Origin: Bradyrhizobium macuxiense
GTDB lineage: Bacteria > Pseudomonadota > Alphaproteobacteria > Rhizobiales > Xanthobacteraceae
Length of the DNA: 64,000 nt
Direction: 5' to 3'
Assembly: GCF_007993935.1 (NCBI RefSeq)
Contig: NZ_VITY01000002.1
Span: forward strand, 558,001-622,000
Part shown: positions 42,101 to 49,906 of the stretch, one piece after another
Layout: every line of letters begins with the position of its first letter
Numbering within the stretch: position 1 is the first letter of the stretch
Program-made: the position numbers and the translations under genes
The notes under the pieces: generated by a model
Databases searched by the model: none
What the model was told of the DNA's origin: nothing
The model's input: the letters and a program-made list of their open reading frames with translations, nothing else

Positions 42101-44299
42101 ATGAATCTGCAAATCAACCAGCACGTCATGCCGAAGCTCAACCGCCGCGCCTTCGTGATCGGTACGGCCACCGCCGGCGCCGGCCTCGCGCTCGGCCTCG
42201 ATCTGCCGTTCGGCGGCCCTGCCGTGGTGCGCGCGGCCGACGGCGCGCCTGAAGTAAACGCTTGGGTCGTGATCCGGCCCGACGATACCGTGGTGATCCG
42301 CATCGCCCGCTCCGAGATGGGCCAGGGCACGCTGACCGGCCTCGCCCAGCTCGTCGCCGAAGAACTGGAGTGCGACTGGTCGAAGGTCACCACAGAATAT
42401 CCGACGCCCGGCCAGAGCGTCGCCCGCAAGCGGGCCTGGGGCGATTTCTCCACCGGCGGCAGCCGCGGCATCCGCACCTCGCAGGACTATGTCCGCAAGG
42501 GCGGCGCCACCGCGCGCGTGATGTTGATCCAGGCCGCGGCCAACGAGTGGAAGGTGCCGGCCGCCGAGTGCAAGGTCTCCAACGGGGTCATCACCCACAC
42601 GGCGTCGGGCAAGACCACGACCTACGGCAAGGTCGCCGAAGCCGCCGCCAAGCTCGAGCCGCCGGCCGACGTCAAGCTGAAGGACCCGAAGGACTGGACC
42701 ATCGCCGGCAAGGGCCTGAAACGGCTCGACACCGTCGACAAGACCACCGGCAAGATGATCTACGGCATCGACGTCAAGCTGCCGGGCATGTTGAACGCCG
42801 CGATCAAGGACTGCCCGGTGTTCGGCGGCAAGGTGAAGAGCTTTGACGAGGCCAAGATCGCCAACATGAAGGGCGTCAAGAAGGTGGTGCCGGTCGGCGA
42901 CAGCGCGGTTGCCGTCGTCGCCGACACCTGGTGGCACGCCAAGACTGCGCTGGATGCGCTGCCGATCGTCTGGGACGAAGGCGACAACGCAAAGGTCTCC
43001 AGCGAGACGATCGCGAAATGGCTTGCCGAAGGTCTCGACAATGCGCAGCCGGCCTATGTCGGCAACCAGAACGGCGACGCCAAGGCCGCGATCGCGAGCG
43101 GGGCGAAGAAGGTGGAAGCGGTCTACAGCTATCCCTACCAGAACCACGCCACGATGGAGCCGATGAACGCCACCGTGCTCTACACGCCTGATAAATGCGA
43201 GGTGTGGTGCGGCACGCAGAATGGCGAAGCGGCGTTCGCGGCGGCGCTCGAGGCTTCCGGCCTGCCGGCCGAGAAGGTCGACGTGCACAAGCTGATGCTC
43301 GGCGGCGGCTTCGGCCGGCGCGGCATGACCGACTATGTCCGGCAGGCGGTGGCGATCGCCAAGCAGATGCCGGGCACGCCGGTCAAGCTGCTGTGGTCGC
43401 GCGAAGAGGATATGCAGCACGGCAAATATCACCCGGTCACGCAGTGCAAGCTGACCGGCGCGTTCGATGCCGACAACAACCTGGTCGCGCTGCACTACCG
43501 GCTGTCGGGCCAATCCATCCTGTTCTCGGTGCGCCCGGAAGCGCTGCAGAACGGCATGGACCCCGCCGCGTTCCAGGGCGTCGCGCAATCCGGCGAGGCC
43601 GCGATCGGCTATTCGGTGCCGAATCTGCTGGTCGAGCATTCGATGCGCAATCCGCACGTCCCGCCCGGCTTCTGGCGCGGCGTCAACGTCAATCACAACG
43701 CGATCTACATGGAATGCTTCATGGACGAGCTCGCCTTGGCCGCCGGCCAGGACCCGCTCGAATTCCGTCGCAAGCTGATGGGCAAGCACCCCAAGCATCT
43801 TGCCGTGCTCAACGCCGTGGCCGAGAAGATCGGCTGGGGCACGCCGGCGCCGCAGGGCGTCTATCGGGGCATCGCGCAGGTGATGGGCTATGGCAGCTAT
43901 GTTGCCGGCGCGGCCGAGATCTCGGTGACCGACGGCAGCAAGATCAAGGTGCATCGCATCGTCGCCTCCACCGATCCCGGCTATGTCGTCAATCCGGCGC
44001 AGGTGGAGCGGCAGATCGCGGGCTCCTTCGTTTACGGCCTCAGCGCGCTGTTCTACGGCGGCTGCACCGTGAAGGACGGCCGCATCGAGCAGACCAATTT
44101 CGACACCTACAACTCGATGCGCATCAACGAAATGCCCAAGGTGGAGGCGGTGATGGTGCCGAGCGGTGGGTTCTGGGGCGGCGTCGGCGAGCCGACCATC
44201 GGCGTTGCCGCACCGGCGGTGCTCAACGCCTATTTCGCGGCCACGGGAAAACGCATCCGCTCGTTCCCGCTGCGCAACCAGAATATCTCCTTCGCCTGA
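42101..44299 (+). CDS. Molybdopterin-binding subunit of a periplasmic molybdenum hydroxylase (IorB-like)
   Basis: A 732-residue subunit with a Tat signal (LNRRAFVIGTATAG, Arg15-Arg16), so the complex should be exported folded, with the 2Fe-2S subunit co-transported. Domains: Ald_Xan_dh_C2 repeats with SEMGQGTLTGLAQLVAEEL, FSTGGSRGIRTSQDYVRKGG, GGGFGRRG and the catalytic glutamate Glu697 in GGFWGGVGEP. ATG at 42101 has GGAGG upstream. It is directly before fccB-soxXYZA (57 bp), which suggests electron transfer to the same c-type cytochromes, but its substrate (aldehyde, N-heterocycle) is not known. Confidence 0.88.
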   Translation: MNLQINQHVMPKLNRRAFVIGTATAGAGLALGLDLPFGGPAVVRAADGAPEVNAWVVIRPDDTVVIRIARSEMGQGTLTGLAQLVAEELECDWSKVTTEYPTPGQSVARKRAWGDFSTGGSRGIRTSQDYVRKGGATARVMLIQAAANEWKVPAAECKVSNGVITHTASGKTTTYGKVAEAAAKLEPPADVKLKDPKDWTIAGKGLKRLDTVDKTTGKMIYGIDVKLPGMLNAAIKDCPVFGGKVKSFDEAKIANMKGVKKVVPVGDSAVAVVADTWWHAKTALDALPIVWDEGDNAKVSSETIAKWLAEGLDNAQPAYVGNQNGDAKAAIASGAKKVEAVYSYPYQNHATMEPMNATVLYTPDKCEVWCGTQNGEAAFAAALEASGLPAEKVDVHKLMLGGGFGRRGMTDYVRQAVAIAKQMPGTPVKLLWSREEDMQHGKYHPVTQCKLTGAFDADNNLVALHYRLSGQSILFSVRPEALQNGMDPAAFQGVAQSGEAAIGYSVPNLLVEHSMRNPHVPPGFWRGVNVNHNAIYMECFMDELALAAGQDPLEFRRKLMGKHPKHLAVLNAVAEKIGWGTPAPQGVYRGIAQVMGYGSYVAGAAEISVTDGSKIKVHRIVASTDPGYVVNPAQVERQIAGSFVYGLSALFYGGCTVKDGRIEQTNFDTYNSMRINEMPKVEAVMVPSGGFWGGVGEPTIGVAAPAVLNAYFAATGKRIRSFPLRNQNISFA

Positions 44300-44356
44300 T
44301 CAAACCAGAAGCGGCGGTCTGAGCGGCCGCCGCTTCCTTTTTCCGGATTGTCGTGC

Positions 44357-45631
44357 ATGGCCGTCACGCGTCATCCGACGCGCAGGGATGTGGTCCGTGG
44401 CGCCGCTGCCGTCGCAGCGGCGGCCGGACTGGCACGTCCATCGCTGGCGCAAGCCGCGCCACGCGTCGCGGTGATCGGCGGCGGCTTCGGCGGCGCGGCC
44501 TGCGCGCGGGCGCTGCGGCGGCTCAATGCAAACCTCCAGGTCACGCTGATCGAGCCGAACAAGACGTTTACCGCCTGCCCGTTCAGCAACGAGGTGATCG
44601 CAGGCCTGCGTGAGATCTCCGCGCAGCAATTCAGCTATGACAGGGTCGCAGCCGACGGCATCACGGTCGCCGCACAGGCGGCCATCAAGGTCGACGCCCA
44701 GGCACGCAGCATCACGCTCGCTGATGGCACGACGCTCTCCTACGACCGGCTTGTGCTGGCCCCCGGCATCGACATGCACTTCGATGCCCTCCCCGGCTAT
44801 GACGAGGCCGCCACCGAAAAGATGCCGCACGCCTGGAAGGCCGGCGAGCAAACGCTGCTGCTGCGCAGGCAGCTCGAAGCGATGGACGATGGCGGCCTGG
44901 TCGTCATCGCGGTGCCGGCCGCGCCGCTGCGCTGTCCGCCGGCGCCTTACGAGCGCGCCAGCCTGATCGCGCATTACCTGAAGGCGAACAAACCGAAGTC
45001 GAAGATCCTGGTGCTCGACGCCAAGGACAATTACTCGCAGCAGAAGCTGTTCGAGAAGGCCTGGGCGGAGCTCTATCCCGGCATGATCGAGCGGATCGCA
45101 CTGTCGCAGGGCGGCCGCGTGACGTCGGTCAATCCGACGACGAACGAGATCGTCACCGACTTCGGCAATTACACCGCGGCGGTCGCCAACGTGATCCCGC
45201 CGCAACGCGCCGGCCGTATCGCGGAGATCGCCGGCGCCGCCGACCACACCGGCTGGTGCCCGATCGATCCGGTGACCTTCGCCTCGAAGCTCGTGCCCAA
45301 CATTCACGTCATCGGCGATGCCGCGATCGCCGGCGGCATTCCGAAATCCGCCTCCGCGGCGGCGGCGCAAGGCCGGGCCTGTGCGGCCGCGATCGTCAAC
45401 GCGCTGGCGGACAAGGCGCCGGAGACGCCGCGACTCGACGGCGCCTGCTACAACACGGTCGCGCCGGGCTACGCCTTCTCGCTGAAAGGCATCTATCAGC
45501 CGAAGGAGGATCAGTACGCCGAGGCGGAGGTGACCACGAGCCCGGTCGATGCGCCGCGCGAAGTGCGCCAGCGCGAGGCCGATGAGGCGGTCGAGTGGTT
45601 CAGGACCATCACGGGAGATGCCTTTGGCTAG
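44357..45631 (+). CDS. fccB: Flavocytochrome c sulfide dehydrogenase flavoprotein (FccB/SoxF-like)
   Basis: A 424-residue Tat-exported flavoprotein (PTRRDVVRG near the N-terminus). The FAD fold is RVAVIGGGFGGAACARAL (36-53). Both redox cysteines of the family are conserved: Cys193 in LRCPPAPYERAS and Cys301 in GWCPIDPVTF. The C-terminal FCSD domain is present. It oxidises sulfide, or rescues thiosulfate-oxidising Sox complexes as SoxF, passing electrons to a c-type cytochrome. The downstream soxX overlaps its 3' end by 14 bases, placing it in the sox operon. ATG at 44357 is preferred to the in-frame TTG at 44348. Confidence 0.9.
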   Translation: MAVTRHPTRRDVVRGAAAVAAAAGLARPSLAQAAPRVAVIGGGFGGAACARALRRLNANLQVTLIEPNKTFTACPFSNEVIAGLREISAQQFSYDRVAADGITVAAQAAIKVDAQARSITLADGTTLSYDRLVLAPGIDMHFDALPGYDEAATEKMPHAWKAGEQTLLLRRQLEAMDDGGLVVIAVPAAPLRCPPAPYERASLIAHYLKANKPKSKILVLDAKDNYSQQKLFEKAWAELYPGMIERIALSQGGRVTSVNPTTNEIVTDFGNYTAAVANVIPPQRAGRIAEIAGAADHTGWCPIDPVTFASKLVPNIHVIGDAAIAGGIPKSASAAAAQGRACAAAIVNALADKAPETPRLDGACYNTVAPGYAFSLKGIYQPKEDQYAEAEVTTSPVDAPREVRQREADEAVEWFRTITGDAFG

Positions 45632-46073
45632 GCGCTCCCTCATCGTACTGCTCGCAGCGGCCGCATTCGCGGCCTGCGCGCCCGCCGGCGCCGAGGAGCT
45701 GCGGCCCTACACTGTGGTCGGCGATGCGATTCCAGCCTCGCTGACGGGAACCAGAGGCGACGCCACTCGCGGCCGTGCACTCGTGGTCGAGCGTTCCTCC
45801 ACTTGCATCCTCTGCCACAGCGGCCCATTTCCCGAACAGGCGTTCCAGGGCGACCTCGCGCCGAACCTTTCCGGAAGCGGCAGCCGCTGGTCGGAAGGAC
45901 AGTTGCGGCTCCGCCTGGTCGACGCGGCGCATCTCAATGCGACGACGATCATGCCGTCCTATTATCGCGTCGACGGGCTCACGCGCGTCGGCAATTCATG
46001 GCGCGGCAAGCCGATCCTGTCGGCGGAGCAGATCGAGGATATCGTGGCCTATCTGGTGACGTTGCGGAACTAG
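45618..46073 (+). CDS. soxX: Sulfur-oxidising cytochrome c SoxX
   Basis: A 151-residue periplasmic monohaem cytochrome. Signal peptide, then CILCH (Cys63-Cys66-His67) and the distal Met in TTIMPSYY, both typical of SoxX, and the C-terminal SAEQIEDIVAYLVTL helix. It pairs with SoxA. The ATG at 45618 is directly preceded by GGGAG with no spacing; the TTG at 45624, six bases from the same GGGAG, may be the true start. SoxX and SoxA are separated by soxYZ here, an arrangement seen in many sox operons. Confidence 0.9.
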   Translation: MPLARRSLIVLLAAAAFAACAPAGAEELRPYTVVGDAIPASLTGTRGDATRGRALVVERSSTCILCHSGPFPEQAFQGDLAPNLSGSGSRWSEGQLRLRLVDAAHLNATTIMPSYYRVDGLTRVGNSWRGKPILSAEQIEDIVAYLVTLRN

Positions 46074-46081
46074 GATCAAGC

Positions 46082-46543
46082 ATGGCGAATTCTGAGCACA
46101 CCCGGCGAACGTTTTTCGGCCTCACCGGCGGCGCCGCGGCAATGGTGATCGTGCGCCCTGCCGACGCAACACCGGCGATGCTGTCCGCCGCGATCCGCAA
46201 CGTCGTCGGCGAAGCCAATGTGCGCACCGGCAAGGTCAAGCTTGAGATCCCGCCGCTGGTCGAGAACGGCAACACGGTGCCGATGACGGTCAGCGTCACC
46301 AGCCCGATGACGGCCGACGAATATGTGAAGAGCATCCACGTCTTCAACGAGAAGAACCCGCAGCCGAACATCGGCAATTTCTATCTCGGGCCGCGCGCCG
46401 GACGCGCCCAGGTGTCGACCCGCATCCGCCTCGCGGACAGCCAGAAAGTCACCGCCATCGCGCGGCTGTCCGACGACACGTTCTGGTCGGCGACCGCAGA
46501 CGTCGTGGTGACGCTCGCCGCCTGCACCGAGGAGGCGATCTGA
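46082..46543 (+). CDS. soxY: SoxY sulfur carrier, atypical C-terminus
   Basis: A 153-residue protein with a Tat signal (HTRRTFFGLTGG). The SoxY domain is recognisable (GKVKLEIPPLVENGNTVPMTVSV, SIHVFNEKNPQPNIGNFYLGPRAGRAQVSTRIRLADSQKVTAIARLSD). In canonical SoxY the covalent sulfur carrier is a Cys within a C-terminal GGCGG arm. Here the only Cys is Cys148 and the end reads TLAACTEEAI, so the Cys is kept but the flexible glycines are lost and five residues follow. Its ability to swing into SoxAX or SoxB active sites is therefore questionable. Starts 9 bases after soxX; the stop overlaps soxZ (TGATG). Confidence 0.88.
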   Translation: MANSEHTRRTFFGLTGGAAAMVIVRPADATPAMLSAAIRNVVGEANVRTGKVKLEIPPLVENGNTVPMTVSVTSPMTADEYVKSIHVFNEKNPQPNIGNFYLGPRAGRAQVSTRIRLADSQKVTAIARLSDDTFWSATADVVVTLAACTEEAI

Positions 46544-46863
46544 TGCCGTCGGCCCTGATCAACGTGCCGAAGAAGGCCAAGCGCGGCGACATCATCGAGA
46601 TCAAGACCCTGATGTCGCACATCATGGAGACCGGCTATCGCCACACTGCATCCGGCGACGTGGTGCCGCGCGACATCATCACGAGCTTCACCTGCCGCTT
46701 CAACGGCACCGAAGTGTTCCGCGCCGATCTTTATCCGGCGATCGCGGCCAATCCGTTCATCACCTTCTTCACCACCGTGACCGAGAGCGGCAAGTTCGAG
46801 TTCGAATGGATCGGCGACAAGGGGTTTTCGGAGACCGCATCGGCTTCGATCACGGTCGAATGA
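46543..46863 (+). CDS. soxZ: SoxZ sulfur-carrier partner
   Basis: A 106-residue protein with the SoxZ fold: INVPKKAKRGDIIEIKTLMSHIMETGYRHTASGDVVPRDIITSFTCRFNG, FFTTVTESGKFEFEWIGDKG and the terminal SITVE. Family members form a heterodimer with SoxY. Its ATG uses the last base of the soxY stop, and its stop overlaps the soxA start by 4 bases. No signal peptide; SoxZ is exported bound to SoxY by the Tat route. Confidence 0.92.
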   Translation: MPSALINVPKKAKRGDIIEIKTLMSHIMETGYRHTASGDVVPRDIITSFTCRFNGTEVFRADLYPAIAANPFITFFTTVTESGKFEFEWIGDKGFSETASASITVE

Positions 46864-47633
46864 GGGTTGCGGCCTGCATCGCGCTGCTGACGGCGATGGC
46901 GGGCGCGGCGCTCGCCGCCGAGATTCCGCTGGATCAGCGCCGCTCCGGCTACAGCTTCATGAGCGCGGACACCAAGGCGATGCAGGACGAGGACACCGAC
47001 AATCCCGGCATGCTCTCGGTGCTCGACGGCGAGACGCTGTGGAAGCGCAAGGCCGGCACCGCGGACAAGGCCTGCGCCGACTGCCATAATGACGCACACG
47101 TCAGCATGAAAGGCGTCGCGGCGCACTACCCGGCGTTCGAGAAGGCCTTTGGCAAGCCGGTCGATCTCGAAGCGCGGATCAACCTCTGCCGCACCAACCA
47201 CCAGCAGGCCTCGCCGTTTGCCTATGAAAGCCGTGAGCTGCTGGCGCTGACCGCTTATGTCGCGCAGCAATCGCGCGGCGTGCCGATTGCGCCCGGCGAC
47301 GATCCGGAGCTCGCGCCGTTCGTCGAGAAGGGCCACGCGCTGTTCATGCAGCGGCAGGGCCAGCTCAATCTGGCCTGCGCCAATTGCCACGACGATAATT
47401 GGGACAAGAAGCTCGCGGGCAGCGCGATCACGCAGGGACAGCCGACGGGCTATCCGCTGTACCGGCTGGAGTGGCAGGCGCTCGGATCGCTGCAGCGGCG
47501 GCTGCGCGCCTGCATCACCGGCATCCGTGCGCAGGCCTATGATTACGGCTCGCCCGAGCTGGTCGAGCTCGAGCTCTATCTGATGTCGCGGGCGCGGGGC
47601 ATGCCGGTGGAGACGCCGGCGGTGAGGCCTTGA
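46860..47633 (+). CDS. soxA: Sulfur-oxidising dihaem cytochrome c SoxA
   Basis: A 257-residue periplasmic cytochrome with a Sec signal (about 1-20). Haem motifs are CADCH (Cys72-His76) and CANCH (Cys173-His177); the active-site Cys that binds the substrate sulfur in SoxA is Cys218 in RRLRACITGIRAQAY, with the conserved Arg near by. SoxAX couples a sulfur compound to the SoxY Cys. It is the last gene of the operon; soxB and soxCD, needed for the usual thiosulfate oxidation, are absent here. ATG 46860 overlaps the soxZ stop. Confidence 0.92.
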   Translation: MRVAACIALLTAMAGAALAAEIPLDQRRSGYSFMSADTKAMQDEDTDNPGMLSVLDGETLWKRKAGTADKACADCHNDAHVSMKGVAAHYPAFEKAFGKPVDLEARINLCRTNHQQASPFAYESRELLALTAYVAQQSRGVPIAPGDDPELAPFVEKGHALFMQRQGQLNLACANCHDDNWDKKLAGSAITQGQPTGYPLYRLEWQALGSLQRRLRACITGIRAQAYDYGSPELVELELYLMSRARGMPVETPAVRP

Positions 47634-47652
47634 TCATGCTCCGCTCTGTCCA

Positions 47653-47739
47653 CGTCATTGCGAGGAGCGGAGCGACGAAGCAATCCATCCCTCCGCGCGC
47701 TCGGTGACAATGGATTGCTTCGCTTCGCTCGCAATGACG
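47653..47739. repeat. Palindromic intergenic repeat, family A (copy 2)
   Basis: CGTCATTGCGAG at the left, with GCAATCCAT and ATGGATTGCTT arms inside and GCAATGACG at the right; same design as 7639-7722. It lies between the convergent soxA and fpr genes and may terminate both transcripts. Confidence 0.9.
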
Positions 47740-47749
47740 GTGCGAAAAT

Positions 47750-48523
47750 TCAACGCTCGGCGAACGCCTTCTCGACCACGAACTGGGCGGGCTCGCCGTG
47801 ATTGCCCTCGACGAAGCCGCGGCCATTCAGCAGCGTGCGGGTGTCGGCGACCAGCGCCGGCGAGCCGCAGATCATGACTCGGTCATGCGCGGCATCGAGC
47901 GCCGGCAGGCCGATATCGGCGAACAACTTGCCCGAGGTGATGAGGTCGGTGATGCGGCCGCGGTTGCGGAACGGATCGCGCGTCACGGTCGGGTAATAGA
48001 TCAGCTGGTCGCGCACCAATTCGCCGATCAGTTCGTCCTGCGGCAGCTTCTCGGTGATCATCTCGCCATAAGCGAGCTCCTTGACGCGGCGGCAGCCGTG
48101 CAGCAGCACGACCTTTTCGAACCGGTCATAGGTCTGGGGATCCTTGATCACGCTGAGGAACGGCGCGAGGCCGGTGCCGGTCCCGATCAAATAGAGGTTG
48201 CGGCCGTCCTCGAGGTTGTCGATGACCAGCGTGCCGGTGGCCTTGCGGCTGACGATGATCTCGTCGCCCTCTTTCAGATGCTGCAGACGCGAGGTCAGCG
48301 GGCCGTCCGGAACCTTGATCGAGAAGAACTCGAGCGTGTCCTCGTAGTTCGCGCTGGCGACGCTGTAGGCGCGCAGCAGCGGCTTCTCGCCGACCTTGAG
48401 CCCGATCATGGTGAACTCGCCGTTGCGGAAGCGGAACGACGGATTGCGCGTGGTCTTGAAGGAGAACAGCGTGTCGGTCCAGTGATGAACGCTGAGGACG
48501 CTTTCCTGGTTGAAATTGCTCAT
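47750..48523 (-). CDS. fpr: Ferredoxin/flavodoxin-NADP+ reductase
   Basis: A 257-residue subclass-I FNR. FAD site RAYSVASANYEDTLEFF, NADP-binding YLIGTGTGLAPFLSVIKDP, VVLLHGCRRVKELAY and the terminal VEKAFAER are as in Azotobacter/rhizobial Fpr. It moves electrons between NADPH and ferredoxin. The start at 48523 has AGGGA upstream. It is divergent from the enamidase gene across a region with two GTATAC palindromes, so it belongs to the same putative regulon and could supply reduced ferredoxin to 6-hydroxynicotinate reductase. A housekeeping redox role is also possible; no ferredoxin gene is present in the window. Confidence 0.9.
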   Translation of the reverse strand: MSNFNQESVLSVHHWTDTLFSFKTTRNPSFRFRNGEFTMIGLKVGEKPLLRAYSVASANYEDTLEFFSIKVPDGPLTSRLQHLKEGDEIIVSRKATGTLVIDNLEDGRNLYLIGTGTGLAPFLSVIKDPQTYDRFEKVVLLHGCRRVKELAYGEMITEKLPQDELIGELVRDQLIYYPTVTRDPFRNRGRITDLITSGKLFADIGLPALDAAHDRVMICGSPALVADTRTLLNGRGFVEGNHGEPAQFVVEKAFAER

Positions 48524-48584
48524 CGCACCAATCCCTGATTTGTGCTGCGGCGGGGAAGGACTTGAACCCTGTTGACCGGCCGGA

Positions 48585-48616
48585 TCGTTTGTATACGATC
48601 ATTCGTATACAAACGA
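48585..48616. promoter_or_regulatory. Double GTATAC operator between fpr and enamidase gene
   Basis: TCGTTTGTATACGA (48585-48598) and TCGTATACAAACGA (48603-48616) are perfect 14-bp inverted arms separated by TCAT. Each arm carries its own palindromic core GTATAC (48591-48596, 48605-48610), so two regulator dimers could bind side by side. The same half-sites occur before hnr and nicA. It lies 62 bases from fpr and 79 bases from the enamidase gene, positioned to control both. Confidence 0.75.
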
Positions 48617-48621
48617 ATAAT

Positions 48622-48647
48622 CCGGCTTGATCGAAAAGTCAAGCCGG
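48622..48647 (+). promoter_or_regulatory. Hairpin in the enamidase leader
   Basis: CCGGCTTGA (48622-48630) and TCAAGCCGG (48639-48647) form a perfect 9-bp stem with loop TCGAAAAG. It is in the probable 5' untranslated leader of the enamidase gene, between the operator and the ribosome site AGAAGGA. It could stabilise the mRNA or act as an attenuator; there is no T-run directly after it. Confidence 0.45.
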
Positions 48648-48694
48648 GCTCAAATTCCCGGGCAATTCCGGAACGAAAACAGAAGGAAACACCC

Positions 48695-49891
48695 ATGGCT
48701 CACGACGCGCCCCAGGCCACCGGCCCCAGCAAGCTGGTGATCCGCAATATCGGGCTACTGCTGTCGGGAGCTTTGGAGAAGCCGATCCTGGACGCCGATA
48801 CCATCGTCGCCGAGAACGGCAAGATCACTGCGATCGGCCGCCTCAAGGACGTCGACACCGACGGCGCCACCACGATCGTCGATGCCATGGGAACGACGGT
48901 CGCGCCCGGCCTGATCGACAGCCACGTCCATCCCGTCGCCGGCGACTGGACGCCGCGGCAGAACCAGATCAACTGGATCGACAGCTACCTGCACGGCGGG
49001 GTCACCACCATGATTTCGGCCGGCGAGGTGCACATGCCCGGACGGCCGCGCGATGTCGTCGGCGTGAAGGCGATGGCGATCTTCGCGCAGCGCGCGTTCT
49101 GGACGCTGCGGCCGGGCGGCGTGAAGGTGCATGCCGGCGCGCCCGTGATCGAATGCGAGATGGTCGAGGACGATTTCAAGGAAATGGCCGCCGCCGGCGT
49201 CAAGCTGCTCGGCGAGGTTGGGCTCGGCGGCGTGAAGGACGGGCCGACCGCACGGAAGATGGTCGGCTGGGCGCGCAAATACGGCATTCAAAGCACGATC
49301 CACACCGGCGGTCCTTCCATCCCCGGCTCCGGCCTGATCGACAAGGACGTGGTGCTCGAAGCCGACACCGACGTGGTCGGTCACATCAATGGCGGCCACA
49401 CCGCGCTGCCCGACGACCAGATCCGCTGCATCTGCGAGGGCTGCAAGCGTGGGCTCGAGCTGGTGCATAACGGCAATGAGCGCTCGGCGCTGTTCACGCT
49501 GCGCACCGCGCGCGAGATGGGCGATCTGCATCGCGTCATCCTCGGCACCGACGCGCCGGCCGGCTCCGGCGTGCAGCCGCTCGGCATTTTGCGCATGGTC
49601 TCGCTATTGTCCTCGCTCGGCGAGCTGCCCGCCGAGCTCGCGTTCTGTCTCGCCACCGGCAACACCGCGCGGATGCGCGAGCTCGATTGCGGCCTGATCG
49701 AGGTCGGCCGCTCCGCCGACTTCGTGCTGATGGACAAGGCGCAGCATTCACCGGGCAAGAACATCCTGGAGAGCGTTCAGCTCGGCGATCTCCCGGGCAT
49801 CGGCATGACCATCATCGACGGCATCGTCCGCACCCAACGCAGCCGCAACACCCCGCCCGCTGGCAAAGTGCCGGAGATCGTGGCGAAGTAA
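48695..49891 (+). CDS. ena: Enamidase (1,4,5,6-tetrahydro-6-oxonicotinate amidohydrolase)
   Basis: A 398-residue amidohydrolase-superfamily protein closely resembling Eubacterium barkeri enamidase as I recall it: LVIRNIGLLLSGALEKPILDADTIV at the N-terminus, PGLIDSHVHP (His77 and His79, metal ligands), LHGGVTTMISAG, GVKLLGEVGLGG, IHTGGPSIPGSG, VVGHINGGHTALPDDQ, ILGTDAPAGSGVQPLGILR (metal Asp) and the terminal SRNTPPAGKVPEI. Enamidase hydrolyses 1,4,5,6-tetrahydro-6-oxonicotinate to ammonia and 2-formylglutarate, opening the ring. ATG 48695 follows AGAAGGA. It is divergent from fpr and shares the GTATAC operator with hnr and nicA. Confidence 0.9.
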   Translation: MAHDAPQATGPSKLVIRNIGLLLSGALEKPILDADTIVAENGKITAIGRLKDVDTDGATTIVDAMGTTVAPGLIDSHVHPVAGDWTPRQNQINWIDSYLHGGVTTMISAGEVHMPGRPRDVVGVKAMAIFAQRAFWTLRPGGVKVHAGAPVIECEMVEDDFKEMAAAGVKLLGEVGLGGVKDGPTARKMVGWARKYGIQSTIHTGGPSIPGSGLIDKDVVLEADTDVVGHINGGHTALPDDQIRCICEGCKRGLELVHNGNERSALFTLRTAREMGDLHRVILGTDAPAGSGVQPLGILRMVSLLSSLGELPAELAFCLATGNTARMRELDCGLIEVGRSADFVLMDKAQHSPGKNILESVQLGDLPGIGMTIIDGIVRTQRSRNTPPAGKVPEIVAK

Positions 49892-49906
49892 GGGACGTTT
49901 ATAGAC

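Noticed and set aside
41641..47633. Calling this a complete thiosulfate oxidation locus.
   Set aside because: soxB and soxCD are missing and the SoxY arm is not canonical, so only the parts present are claimed.
48541..48580. On the minus strand, GGGTTCAAGTCC followed by CCGCCGCAGCA looks like the T-arm and 3' end of a tRNA, suggesting an integration site.
   Set aside because: The rest of a tRNA (anticodon arm, D-arm, 5' acceptor) is not present; the operator palindrome occupies that place. The likeness is a short fragment and no direct repeat of it was seen elsewhere in the window.
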